Shown piece after piece: positions 8,465 to 17,544 of a stretch of DNA of 64,000 bases. The notes under the pieces were generated by a model. It was given only the letters and a program-made list of their open reading frames with translations, searched no databases and was not told the DNA's origin. Made by a program: the position numbers and the translations under genes. This DNA is from CAVYEM01 sp963767635 (GTDB taxonomy: Bacteria > Vulcanimicrobiota > Vulcanimicrobiia > Vulcanimicrobiales > Vulcanimicrobiaceae): contig CAVYEM010000001.1 in the NCBI GenBank assembly GCA_963767635.1, positions 1,612,001 to 1,676,000 on the forward strand, in the 5' to 3' direction. Position 1 is the stretch's first letter, and each line of letters starts with the position of its first letter.

Positions 8465-8585
8465 GTACTCTATCTATCGGCACGTTATTCCAGGCTCTTA
8501 CCATTCATAGGCCGGCCGGCCCATCGGCCCGGTCGCGCGGCGGCCTACAGTCGGGACGCGCGCTCGATGTGCCGATAGTAATGAC
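8465..8585. promoter_or_regulatory. Divergent promoter region with a 10-bp inverted repeat
   Basis: CTATCGGCAC at 8474-8483 is repeated inverted as GTGCCGATAG at 8569-8578. The copies lie just upstream of the start codons of the two divergent genes (regulator and GGDEF-EAL protein). Placing one copy beside each start suggests a shared operator with DNA looping or autoregulation. The central part is GC-rich, and I cannot name -35/-10 boxes. Confidence 0.5.
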
Positions 8586-10610
8586 ATGACGTCTCTTTTC
8601 GCAGGCCGGGGCACGTTCGAGCGAATGCTTTTTCAAGAACACCCCGCCGCCATGTGGATTTACGATCCCCGCTCGCTGCGGTTTCTCGACGTCAACGAGG
8701 CCGCCGTCACCCTGTACGGATATTCCAAAAGCGAGTTTTTGCAAAGCACCATCGATCGCTTGACGCCACTGGAAGAACTCGCCGCGCGAGAACGGCGTTA
8801 TGCTCGCCACCGCACCAAAGACGGACGTGCGCTGCGCGTGCAACTCTGGGATCGTCTCGTGCACTATCGCGGCGCGAATGCGGCGCTCGTCACCGCGTAC
8901 GAAGTGAGCGATTTCGTCGACGCGCAGGAACGCCTGGGCGCAAGCGAATCATCGCTCGCCCTGGTGCAGCAGCTCGCGCACGTCGGAACGTTCAGCTATG
9001 ACAAACGCACCGGTGAACGGCATTGGTCGCAGGAAATTTATCGGATCCTCGGGATCGAACCGGGCGTACCGCCTTTGCTGGAAGGATTCTGGTCGTTTTC
9101 ACATCCGGACGATGCCGACGGGGTGCGTTCCCTGGTGCTGCGGGCGCGCTCGGAGGGCCGGCCATACAGCGTCGATCATCGGATATTGCACACCGACGGC
9201 TGCGTTCGTCACGTGCAAGAACACGGACAATGGGAATACGACGAGCGCGGCGACTGGCAGTTTTTCTCAGGCACGCTTCAAGACATCACCGAACGGGAGC
9301 GGGCGCAGGCGCAAATCCGGTATTTGGCCTATCACGACGCGCTGACCGATTTGCTCAACCGCGCCGGTCTGATGACGCGCGCGCAAGCGACGCTCTCGCT
9401 GGTTGCGCCCGGCTCGCTCACGGCCGTCATGCTCTTCGACGTGGACCGATTCAAGACGATCAACGACACGCTGGGCCATCGCGCCGGCGACGAGGTCTTG
9501 GTCGCCATTGCGCAGCGCTTGCGCAGCCGGCTTCGCGAAGGCGAGCTGCTGGCGCGAACCGGCGGAGACGAATTCGTCGCCATCGTGCCGGCCGGAACCG
9601 ATCGCGCCCACGTTTCGGCCCGCGCGGAGAACTTGCTGCAGGCGTTCCGCACGCCCTTCATCGTCGGCAGCTATCCGTACACCATATCGGCCAGCGCCGG
9701 CATCAGCGTCGCCCCACTGGACGGCTGCGATCCGGACGACCTGCTTCGCAGCGCCGACGTGGCAATGTATCAATCCAAGGCGTTCGGAAAAAACCGGTAC
9801 AACTATTACACCGCTCAGTTGCACAGCATCGCGGCACGCCGCTTCGATCTGGAACGCGGCCTGCGGCGCGCGCTGGACCAAAAAGAATTTGCGATGCACT
9901 ACCAGCCGATCATCTCCGCAGGCAGCGGAGAGGTCACGGCGGTGGAATCGCTTCTGCGCTGGCAAAACGGCGATCTCGAGCCGACGCCTCCCGGAGAGTT
10001 CGTCGAATTCGCTGAGGAAACGGGCGTGATCGAAGAAATCGGCGAGTGGGTCTTGCAGACGACCTTCGAGCAGGCCAAGCGCTGGTCCGAACAGGGCCTT
10101 CGGCTGCGCGTCTGGGTGAACGTTTCAGCCATTCAAATTCACGCCGGGCTGCTGCCGAAAGTGCGCGCGCTGCTCGCAGAACATCAGATTCACCCCGATT
10201 TGATTGGGTTTGAGCTGACCGAAAGCTCCTTCATCAATGCGACGGCGGAAACGCTGGGGATTCTGCGCGACATCAAGGCCCTCGGCATCCGTTTAGCGCT
10301 GGACGACTTTGGGGTCAAGTATTCCTCGCTCGAGTATTTGCAGCGGCTTCCGCTTGATACGGTTAAGATCGATCGCATTTTCGTGACCGGCGTGGACGCG
10401 AATCGAGTGAACCGCGCAATCATCGGCGCCATCGTAAACATCGCGCACGAGATGCACTTCAACGTGAGCGCCGAGGGTATCGAAACGCCGCAGGAGCTGG
10501 AAACGATCAAAGCGCTGGGGTGCGATACTTGGCAAGGCTTCTTCTTCAGTACCGGCCGCGCTCCCGAAGAAATCGGGCCACTGATAGCGGGCGCACAGGT
10601 AGCGGTCTGA
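8586..10610 (+). CDS. PAS-PAS-GGDEF-EAL c-di-GMP signalling protein
   Basis: The 674-residue protein should make and/or degrade the second messenger c-di-GMP. Residues 13-115 and 120-240 are two PAS sensor domains (first: MWIYDPRSLRFLDVNEAA). The diguanylate cyclase domain follows, with an intact TGGDEF (about 325-330). The EAL phosphodiesterase domain follows that. Its signature reads ESL instead of EAL (Glu454 kept). It also keeps the other metal-site elements: NVSA, ELTESSF, the two aspartates of DDFG (573-574) and EGIET. Both activities are therefore possible. There is no membrane segment, so sensing is cytoplasmic. Its stop overlaps the ATG of a second protein of the same type. Confidence 0.9.
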   Translation: MTSLFAGRGTFERMLFQEHPAAMWIYDPRSLRFLDVNEAAVTLYGYSKSEFLQSTIDRLTPLEELAARERRYARHRTKDGRALRVQLWDRLVHYRGANAALVTAYEVSDFVDAQERLGASESSLALVQQLAHVGTFSYDKRTGERHWSQEIYRILGIEPGVPPLLEGFWSFSHPDDADGVRSLVLRARSEGRPYSVDHRILHTDGCVRHVQEHGQWEYDERGDWQFFSGTLQDITERERAQAQIRYLAYHDALTDLLNRAGLMTRAQATLSLVAPGSLTAVMLFDVDRFKTINDTLGHRAGDEVLVAIAQRLRSRLREGELLARTGGDEFVAIVPAGTDRAHVSARAENLLQAFRTPFIVGSYPYTISASAGISVAPLDGCDPDDLLRSADVAMYQSKAFGKNRYNYYTAQLHSIAARRFDLERGLRRALDQKEFAMHYQPIISAGSGEVTAVESLLRWQNGDLEPTPPGEFVEFAEETGVIEEIGEWVLQTTFEQAKRWSEQGLRLRVWVNVSAIQIHAGLLPKVRALLAEHQIHPDLIGFELTESSFINATAETLGILRDIKALGIRLALDDFGVKYSSLEYLQRLPLDTVKIDRIFVTGVDANRVNRAIIGAIVNIAHEMHFNVSAEGIETPQELETIKALGCDTWQGFFFSTGRAPEEIGPLIAGAQVAV

Positions 10611-12760
10611 TGCCGTGGTTCTCGCTGCGCGCCGGCGCAACGAACAAGTGGAGCGGCGAATTTTTCAGTTCGTTCCCGCTGCCCATGTGCGTGTACGATG
10701 CGGCGACGTTTGGGATTCTGGAGGTAAACGACGCGGCGCTGGCCCAGTACGGATACGATCGGGAAGAGCTCCTCGGAACCGCGATCGACGTCTGGCGAGC
10801 GCCGCAGGGCGGCGTGCAGGACGTCGTCGATGCGTTCGCAGGGATCTCGTCCCTGCGCCAAGGGCGCATCGTCAAACATCGGCGCAAGGACGGCAACGTC
10901 TTTTTCGCCGACGTACGCACGCATGCAATCGTCTTTGACGGCCGGAATGCATGTCTGCTCAGCGCCGAAGACGTCACCGCGCAGATCGAAGCGGAACGCG
11001 CGCTAAGGCGAACGCAAGCCACGCTCGCACGCGCCGAGCAAATCGCCCATCTAGGCAACTACGGGTACGACTATCTTACCGGCTTTGCATTCTGGTCCGA
11101 GGAGCTGTACCGGATCCTGCGCGCGCCGATTGACGGCGTCGATATTGTGGATGCCCTTCGCCCGTTCGATCACGCGGAAGACGCCGAGCGTGTTCGACGG
11201 GAACTCGCGCGAGCGCAGCTGCATCGCAAGCCCTACGATATCGAACACCGCATTGCGTGCTACGATGGAACCATCGCACACGTTCACGAGCAGGGCCACT
11301 GGGTGTTCGACGACGAGGGGCAGGCGATCTCGCAGTTCGGTACGATCCTGGACATTACGGATCGCAAGACGACGGAAACCTCGCTGGTCGATCTCGCCTA
11401 TCACGACGCCTTGACCGGGCTGCGCAATCGTACGGGGTTGCGAGCTGACATTCGGCGTATCATCAGCAACTACGAGGGCCGTTCTTTGGTCGGCATTCTG
11501 TTCGTGGACTTGGACCGGTTCAAAGTGATCAACGACACGCTCGGACACCGCGTCGGCGACGCGGTACTGGCCGAAGTGAGCCGCCGGTTCCGTCTGTCGG
11601 TGACGGCGGACGATATCGTCGCGCGCACGGGCGGAGACGAGTTCATCATCCTGCTCGACGGCATGCCCGACAAGATGGCCGTTTCGGATCGCGCGCAAAA
11701 GGTGATCGACGCGCTCACGCCGGCTATCTGTGTGGGCGAGCACGAGCACTTTCTTTCAGCCAGCATCGGCATCAGCCTGTTTCCGCTCGACGGCAAAGAA
11801 CCCGATGCGCTGCTGCGCAACGCCGACGTGGCGATGTACGCCATGAAGCGGCGCGGCGGCAGCGGATACAGCTACTACACGCCGGATCTGCAGTATGCCG
11901 CTTCCAGGCGCTTTCGCCTGGAGCGAGCGCTCCGGCATGCGTTGCCGCGCAGCGAGCTCGCGCTGCGCTATCAGCCGATCGTGGATACCCGCACCGGGCG
12001 GATCGTTGCGGTGGAAGCGCTCTTGCGCTGGAACAGTTTGGAATTGGGCCCGATCGAGCCGTCCGACTTCGTCGCACTTGCCGACGAAACCGGACTCATC
12101 GTTCCAATCGGCCGCTGGGCGATGCATCAGGCGTTCGAACAGGCCGCGGCGTGGGCCCGCTGCGGACTCCCCGTAAGAACGTGGCTCAACGTCTCGCCAC
12201 ACCAGCTTCGCGACGCGCAGTTCGTGCGCATGCTCGAAGAAGTCCGCACGCAGCACGGACTTTCGCCGGATCTCGTCGGTCTCGAAGTATCCGAATCGTC
12301 TTTTAGCGCGGACTCCCAAGAAGCCGAAAACACGCTGCGCGAGCTGCGCGCTCTGGGCGTGGGTCTAGCGCTCGGAGATTTCGGCGTAGAGCAGTGCGCG
12401 CTCTCCAGGCTGCAGACGCTTCCCATCGATACGGTGAAGATCGACCGCAGTTTCGTCGCGTCCGTCGACCGGAACAGTTACTACGCCGAGATCGCGGCCG
12501 CGATCGTGCGTCTGTGCCGCAAGCTCGGGATCAATGTCACGGCTGAAGGCATCGAACGCGCAGAGCAGCTCGAAATGCTGCGGGGTTTAGGATGCGACGC
12601 GTGGCAGGGCGCGCTCTACGGCGAAGCGCGCGAAGCCGACGAGGTCGCGCGTCTGCTGCGCCGCACCGCGCATCACGGCAGCGGCAGGAGGGAGCCGGCG
12701 GACGAGGACGTCTGCGCGCCGGCAGGCGCGGGGACTCCGGATTCGACCAGCTGCCTGTAG
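10610..12760 (+). CDS. PAS-PAS-GGDEF-EAL protein with altered EAL metal site
   Basis: The 716-residue paralogue of the preceding protein has two PAS domains, an intact TGGDEF (about 340-345) and an EAL domain with the canonical EALLRW (Glu469). The metal-binding DDFG loop, however, reads GDFG (Gly589-Asp590), and the following YSSL is replaced by QCAL. In characterised EAL enzymes both aspartates of this loop contribute to the metal centre, so the phosphodiesterase may be inactive or only bind c-di-GMP. The ATG at 10610 overlaps the previous stop. The last 88 bases overlap, on the other strand, the 3' end of the lipoprotein gene, and the C-terminal tail looks non-domain. Confidence 0.88.
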   Translation: MPWFSLRAGATNKWSGEFFSSFPLPMCVYDAATFGILEVNDAALAQYGYDREELLGTAIDVWRAPQGGVQDVVDAFAGISSLRQGRIVKHRRKDGNVFFADVRTHAIVFDGRNACLLSAEDVTAQIEAERALRRTQATLARAEQIAHLGNYGYDYLTGFAFWSEELYRILRAPIDGVDIVDALRPFDHAEDAERVRRELARAQLHRKPYDIEHRIACYDGTIAHVHEQGHWVFDDEGQAISQFGTILDITDRKTTETSLVDLAYHDALTGLRNRTGLRADIRRIISNYEGRSLVGILFVDLDRFKVINDTLGHRVGDAVLAEVSRRFRLSVTADDIVARTGGDEFIILLDGMPDKMAVSDRAQKVIDALTPAICVGEHEHFLSASIGISLFPLDGKEPDALLRNADVAMYAMKRRGGSGYSYYTPDLQYAASRRFRLERALRHALPRSELALRYQPIVDTRTGRIVAVEALLRWNSLELGPIEPSDFVALADETGLIVPIGRWAMHQAFEQAAAWARCGLPVRTWLNVSPHQLRDAQFVRMLEEVRTQHGLSPDLVGLEVSESSFSADSQEAENTLRELRALGVGLALGDFGVEQCALSRLQTLPIDTVKIDRSFVASVDRNSYYAEIAAAIVRLCRKLGINVTAEGIERAEQLEMLRGLGCDAWQGALYGEAREADEVARLLRRTAHHGSGRREPADEDVCAPAGAGTPDSTSCL

Positions 12761-13350
12761 GCGATGAGCCGGTTGGTGTTCTTTGCCACGTCCAACTGCA
12801 GCTCGTACGAATTTTGAATCGCCTTCGTGAGATCTTGCGTGTCGTAGGTGTACGAAAAACGCCTGAGGCTTCTGAGAATGCTCTTCGTCTGCACGTTCAA
12901 GCTGGAATAGGCTTCGCGCAGCTGAGAGCCGGCGCGCTCGTACGTGGGATAGTTTGAGATGACGATCTCCCGCTTGAGTCGCGCGTCTTGGATCTGCGAG
13001 CGCAGCGCCTGAAGCCGCACGCTGGCCGGATCGTACTTCGCACCTTCCGTCAACACGGCCATCGCATCGTCGAAATCGCCTTTGCGGTAGTCCGCTTCGG
13101 CCAGCGCCACGGATACTTGGGAGAAGCCGGCGCGCGCGCGTGGATCGCGCGGGTTGACTTTGAGCGCCAGCCGGTACGCGGTTTCAGCTTCGTGCAGACT
13201 GCCGTTCTGAAGCGCCGTGTCGCCCTGGTTCACGCGCGTATCGACGATCCAGTGTTCGACCGTTCCGGCGCAGCCTGCCAACGCAGCGATCAGCACTGCA
13301 GCGCCGGCTGCCGCGCGCAATGCATTCATAGAGGCCGGATTATTTGCCAT
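12673..13350 (-). CDS. TPR-containing lipoprotein
   Basis: The 225-residue product has a lipoprotein signal (hydrophobic AAAGAAVLIAALAGC with the lipobox LAGC), so it should be acylated and anchored in a membrane. Two or three tetratricopeptide-like repeats follow (residues 35-110: GDTALQNGSLHEAETAYRLA and a similar copy) and then a helical C-terminal half. The ATG at 13350 overlaps the stop of the upstream flippase gene. An in-frame ATG at 13329 would give a more typical signal peptide. TPR lipoproteins usually scaffold envelope complexes; the partner here is unknown. Confidence 0.75.
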   Translation of the reverse strand: MANNPASMNALRAAAGAAVLIAALAGCAGTVEHWIVDTRVNQGDTALQNGSLHEAETAYRLALKVNPRDPRARAGFSQVSVALAEADYRKGDFDDAMAVLTEGAKYDPASVRLQALRSQIQDARLKREIVISNYPTYERAGSQLREAYSSLNVQTKSILRSLRRFSYTYDTQDLTKAIQNSYELQLDVAKNTNRLIAYRQLVESGVPAPAGAQTSSSAGSLLPLP

Positions 13351-14167
13351 GATTCACGATATGAGCGACCGCCGAGATAATCCAGGCGGCGGGCCAAAGC
13401 AGCGCCTGCGAGACCAGCCATCCGATAATCGCCGTTACGGAAAGGTAGAAGACCATCGCCTTGACTTCCTGGTGCGGGCGCTCACCTTTTACCGCCTCGT
13501 CGACGATGATCGACGAGGTCGGGTCCACGAAGAACGTAAAGGCGATCGTTCCAATGCCGTTGATGATACCCGAAATGCCGATCGCCGTGCGGGCGACGTT
13601 GACGTCCAAAACGCTGGCATAGTACGCCGCAACGACGCCGATGGCATAAATGCCGGTCACCACGACGTTGAAGACCAGCAGACGTCGTGGTATGTTGGCC
13701 GCCGAAAAGTTGAAGATCTCGCGATAGTGCGGGACGCGCAGCTGCGAGAGGACGCCCCACAGCACCCTCGGATGGAAAAGCCGCGCCAATGAATGCGGGA
13801 GCGATTTCGTGCGCTCGAACGAACGCACGCCGCGCACGTACATGTACGTGAACATCGGCAGCATCAAACTTCCCAAGATGGTGCCGGCCGTTCCGGCCAG
13901 AATAATCAGCCGCAGTTGCCACTCGAAGTCGTGCTGAATGCCGGCGACGAGCGCCTGCGTGCCGGCCGATTGCGGATGATGAGAGAGCAGCGCTTTGACT
14001 GCGTTTCCGGCTCGGTCGGATAGCGGCCCCAGCATCAGCGTATACACCAGCGTGGCCAAGCGGCTCGCAGTCACAAAGAGGTTGAAAAGCGAGATCGACG
14101 TGGCGATGCGTCCGGTGCGCACGCCTGCCAGACGCGCCGCGTACGCGCCGATCTGAATCGCCTGCAC
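13340..14167 (-). CDS. amj: Amj-family (DUF2837) lipid II flippase, start uncertain
   Basis: Amj is the alternate lipid II flippase that moves the peptidoglycan precursor across the inner membrane. The 275-residue frame has the family opening GAYAARLAGVRTGRIATSISLFN and about six hydrophobic segments. The GTG at 14167 would cut into the first membrane helix: the reading frame continues upstream with a strongly hydrophobic FWTWQLFVALAINVVV back to the stop codon of the protease gene, without any ATG, GTG or TTG. The real start is therefore probably a rare codon (CTG or ATC near 14224) or has been lost to a base error. It lies directly downstream of the M16 protease and upstream of the lipoprotein. 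Confidence 0.75.
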   Translation of the reverse strand: MQAIQIGAYAARLAGVRTGRIATSISLFNLFVTASRLATLVYTLMLGPLSDRAGNAVKALLSHHPQSAGTQALVAGIQHDFEWQLRLIILAGTAGTILGSLMLPMFTYMYVRGVRSFERTKSLPHSLARLFHPRVLWGVLSQLRVPHYREIFNFSAANIPRRLLVFNVVVTGIYAIGVVAAYYASVLDVNVARTAIGISGIINGIGTIAFTFFVDPTSSIIVDEAVKGERPHQEVKAMVFYLSVTAIIGWLVSQALLWPAAWIISAVAHIVNHGK

Positions 14168-14236
14168 GACGACGTTGATCGCGAGCGCGACGAAGAGCTG
14201 CCAGGTCCAAAACGGAACGATCAGCGGCGCGCCTTG

Positions 14237-15493
14237 TTAAGCAGCGCTGGGATTCCACTGCACGGATGCCCGTTCGACTGGGCCCAGGACGCACAGCCCT
14301 AGATTGTCTTCGCGCAGCAGCTCCTGCGCGAGCGCTTGAATCTCGTCAACCGTTACTGCTTCGACTTTTTCTTCGATCTCTTCGGTCGTGAGCTCTCGAC
14401 CCAGTGAGAACTCGCTGCGCCCCAGACGAATCATGCGGCTCGACGTGCTCTCCAGCGAGAGGGTGAGGCTGCCCTTGATGTGCTCCTTGGCCAGCCGCAG
14501 CTCCGCCTCCGTAACGACCTGCTCGCGCACGTTCGCAAATTGATCGCCGATGACGGCGACGCACTCCCCCACGCTCTCCGGCGAAGTGCCGGCATAGACC
14601 GCGAACAGACCCGCTCCGCGATAGGCCGCCTGAAACGAGTACACCGTGTACACGAGGCCGCGCTTCTCGCGAATTTCCTGAAACAAGCGGCTGGACATGC
14701 CGCCACCCAGAATCGTGTCAAGGACGGAGAGCGCGTACCGGCGTTCGTCCCGAACGGAAAGCCCCCGCGTGCCGAGCACCACGTAGGCCTGCTCGCTGTC
14801 CTTGTGCCGGAACAGCGTATTTGGTGTGGTTTGCGGGACTTGCGGAACCGGCAGATCGCAGGAACCGTCAAACGCGGCAAACGCGCGTTCGAACAGGTCG
14901 ACCACACGTTCGTGCTCCACGTTTCCGGCTGCCGCGACGACGACGGAATTGGGCGCGTAATGGCGCTTCATGTGGGCGCGTAAATCTTCAGGCGTGATCT
15001 TCGTCACCGTGTCGGCAAACCCGATCGTGGGCGCCCCCAAATCGCTGCCGTGCCACATCGTTTGAATGAAGAGATCGTGAATGAGCTCGTCCGGCGAGTC
15101 GTCATACATCTTGATCTCTTCGAGCACGACTTTCTGCTCTTTGGCCAGCTCCTGCGGATCGAAGTTCGAGTGCAGGAACATGTCCGTCAGCACGTCGACC
15201 GCGAGCGGCAGATGCTGATCCATGACCTTGGCGTAATAGCAGGTCGACTCTTTGTCGGTGAAGGCGTTCAGATTGCCGCCGATGCCGTCCATCACTTCGG
15301 CGATTTCACGCGCCGTGCGCTGTGGAGTTCCCTTGAAGAGCATGTGCTCCACCAAATGAGATATGCCGCGGCGTTCCGGCACCTCGGCGGCGGAACCTAC
15401 GTCGGCCCAGATTCCGATCGATGCCGAGCGAAACGCGGGCATCGATTCACTCACGATGCGGACGCCGTTGCTCAGCGTGGTCTTGCGGTACAT
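14237..15493 (-). CDS. M16 family zinc processing protease
   Basis: The 418-residue protein is a metallopeptidase of the PqqL/mitochondrial processing peptidase group (PepR/YmxG-like). The inverted zinc motif HLVEH lies at residues 46-50, with the downstream glutamate region EEIKMYDDSP. The second, inactive half-domain carries the R/Y pair region GLVYTVYSF. It has no signal peptide, so it is cytoplasmic. I chose the ATG at 15493 (MYRKTTLSNGV) because the homologous region starts here; the open frame extends further back but runs into the upstream gene. Members often lie near dut, pnp or flippase genes. Confidence 0.88.
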   Translation of the reverse strand: MYRKTTLSNGVRIVSESMPAFRSASIGIWADVGSAAEVPERRGISHLVEHMLFKGTPQRTAREIAEVMDGIGGNLNAFTDKESTCYYAKVMDQHLPLAVDVLTDMFLHSNFDPQELAKEQKVVLEEIKMYDDSPDELIHDLFIQTMWHGSDLGAPTIGFADTVTKITPEDLRAHMKRHYAPNSVVVAAAGNVEHERVVDLFERAFAAFDGSCDLPVPQVPQTTPNTLFRHKDSEQAYVVLGTRGLSVRDERRYALSVLDTILGGGMSSRLFQEIREKRGLVYTVYSFQAAYRGAGLFAVYAGTSPESVGECVAVIGDQFANVREQVVTEAELRLAKEHIKGSLTLSLESTSSRMIRLGRSEFSLGRELTTEEIEEKVEAVTVDEIQALAQELLREDNLGLCVLGPVERASVQWNPSAA

Positions 15494-15500
15494 CAACGCC

Positions 15501-16007
15501 TCATTTAAGACTGCCACGCATCCAGTCCTGGTCCCAGAACACGCCGTTCGCGTCACGCATGCGCCCGGCGACGGATGCAGGGCTCTCGCCGCGGCGGACG
15601 GTGAGCGTAAAAACGGTGCGCGAAGTAGGTTTGGCGAGATCGCCGGCAACCACGACGTCTTTGCCGATGCGTAAGGGAATCGTCGCCCAGACATCGACCT
15701 CGTCCACGCTGGACGAGCGCAGCGTCACGCTCACGAGGCTGCCGATTTCGGCGATAAATTCCTCGCGGGTGAGCGCGTGATGGAAGCGCACGCCGGAGAT
15801 GCGCAGTCCGGCCACGCTATGTCCGTGTATTGCATCGGCGTACACGTTGAGCACCTGCGCCGGCCACTGGGTGGCAAACAGCACTCGGCCGATCGTGATG
15901 GCGATAGGCTTGGCGTTGCCGGCCGCGCGCGCGTACGCGTCCGTGCGGCCTACGCCTGGAGGAGCCGTCGGAAACAACGTCTGCGCGAGCAGCACCACCG
16001 CGCTCAC
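15501..16007 (-). CDS. Exported protein of unknown function
   Basis: A 168-residue product with a hydrophobic N-terminus (VSAVVLLAQTLFPTAPPG) that may be a signal peptide or anchor. The remainder is mixed alpha/beta with a short segment of alternating hydrophobics (SLVSVTLRSSSVDEVDVWA). I recognise no family. The GTG at 16007 lies 12 bases after the proS stop codon. The open frame continues upstream into proS, but the hydrophobic start favours this codon. It ends 7 bases before the M16 protease, so it belongs to the same transcript as proS and the protease. Confidence 0.6.
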   Translation of the reverse strand: MSAVVLLAQTLFPTAPPGVGRTDAYARAAGNAKPIAITIGRVLFATQWPAQVLNVYADAIHGHSVAGLRISGVRFHHALTREEFIAEIGSLVSVTLRSSSVDEVDVWATIPLRIGKDVVVAGDLAKPTSRTVFTLTVRRGESPASVAGRMRDANGVFWDQDWMRGSLK

Positions 16008-16018
16008 GGATCCGCTAA

Positions 16019-17469
16019 TCAGCTCTGAGCAAAATACGCGTTGACTTTCGCGGGCTCGCCGCACGCCACGCAGGCGGCGCCCGGTTCCCGAAGCGCACGC
16101 ATGTTGCGCGTGGTCGCGCCGGTTGCATCTTTGACGTGCGCTTCGCACTGCGCGCGATCGCACCAGGCGATGTCGATCATGCCGGCGCGGCTGCTGCACC
16201 GTTCGAGGAACTCGTCCCGATCCCTCACGACGAACGTGTGCGCGCGCAGGAACGTTTGCGCCTGCGCATACAGCGAATCGTGCACCGCGTCCAGCATTTC
16301 GCGCAGCACGCGCCCAAGCGCATCGAAGCCGACGCTGGCCTTAGCGCCTTCTTCACCCTTGGCTTTGTCGCGGCGGACCACCATCGCGCTGCCTCCGGCC
16401 AGATCCCGCGGCCCAATCTCGATTCTCAGTGGAACCCCGCGCATCTCCCACTCGGAATACTTCCATCCCGGCGTTTGATCGCGCCGGTCCACGCGAACGC
16501 GATAGCCTTGTGCCGTAAGGGACCGCGCGAGTTCGTTGGATTTCTCTACGGCGGCCGCGTCTTCGCCCTTCACGATTGGAACGAAAACCGCTTCGATCGG
16601 CGCAAGTTTGGGCGGAATACGCAAACCGCGATCGTCGCCGTGCGCCATAATGACTGCGCCCAGCATACGCCACGACATGCCCCACGAGGTCGTGTACGCG
16701 TGCTTGATGCGCTGGTCCGCGTCGACGAACGTGATGTCATAGGCTCTGCTGAAGTTCTGTCCCAGGTCGTGCGAGGTCGCCGATTGCAGGGCCTTGCCGT
16801 CGGGCATCAGCGCCTCGATTGAAAACGTCTCGACGGCGCCCGGAAAACGTTCGCTCGCACTTTTCACGCCGGCATATACCGGGAGGGCGGCGACCTTCTG
16901 CGCAAAGTCTTCGTATACCGCGAGCATTTGTTCGGTCTCTTCGCGCGCTTCTTGCGCGGATGCGTGCGCCGTGTGCCCTTCCTGCCATAGAAATTCCATC
17001 GTGCGCAAAAACGGGCGGGTGGCTTTTTCCCAACGCAGCACGTTGACCCACTGATTGATGAGAATCGGCAGGTCGCGATAGGACTGAATCCACTTCGCGT
17101 ACATCACGCCGATGATGGCCTCGGACGTCGGCCGAATGGCAAGGCGCTCGTCGAGCACTTCCTGTCCGCCTTGCGTCACCCACGCGACTTCCGGCGCGAA
17201 ACCTTCGACGTGTTGCGCTTCGCGCGTGAGCAGCTTTCCGGGATGAGTAGCGGAAAGTACGCGTTTTCGTGACCCGTGGCTTTGAACCGCTCGTCCAAAT
17301 GTTTCTGCAGGTTCTCCCACATGCCGTAGCCGTTCGGCCGGAGCACGACGCAGCCGCGCACCGGCGAATAGGAGATCAGCTCCGCTTTGAGGCACACGGC
17401 GGTGTACCAGGCGGAGAGATCCGCGGCTTTGCGGGGGATCTCCTTGACCAGCGCGTCGCTTTCGGACAT
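16019..17469 (-). CDS. proS: Prolyl-tRNA synthetase, archaeal/eukaryotic type (frameshift near 17235)
   Basis: The enzyme charges tRNA-Pro. The sequence is the short type-3 ProS: class II motif 2 with TRPFLRTMEFLWQEGHTAH, motif 3 region ATSHDLGQNFSRAYDI, an anticodon-binding domain, and a C-terminal zinc-like domain with CDRAQC and CVACGEPAKVNAYFAQS. No bacterial editing insertion is present. The first 76 codons, from ATG 17469, lie in one frame up to PLLIPES. The rest, from LLTREAQHVEGF on, lies in another. A single missing base at about 17232-17240 explains this. Because the enzyme is essential and otherwise complete (about 483 residues), the shift is most likely an assembly error. Confidence 0.88.
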
Positions 17470-17544
17470 GAGCGGCCCGGATTCGCAAGAACGCGCGTGG
17501 CGCCCTTCGATGGAGCCGCCTGCAAGGCCGTCGAAGAGTGCCCG

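Noticed and set aside
7106..8578. A 490-residue plus-strand frame opposite the SARP-like regulator
   Set aside because: It mirrors the regulator gene. The minus-strand frame has clear NTPase and winged-helix motifs, whereas this one has none.
9267..9965. Long minus-strand frames inside the GGDEF-EAL genes
   Set aside because: They are shadows of high-GC coding sequence on the other strand, with no ribosome site and low-complexity Arg/His-rich translation.
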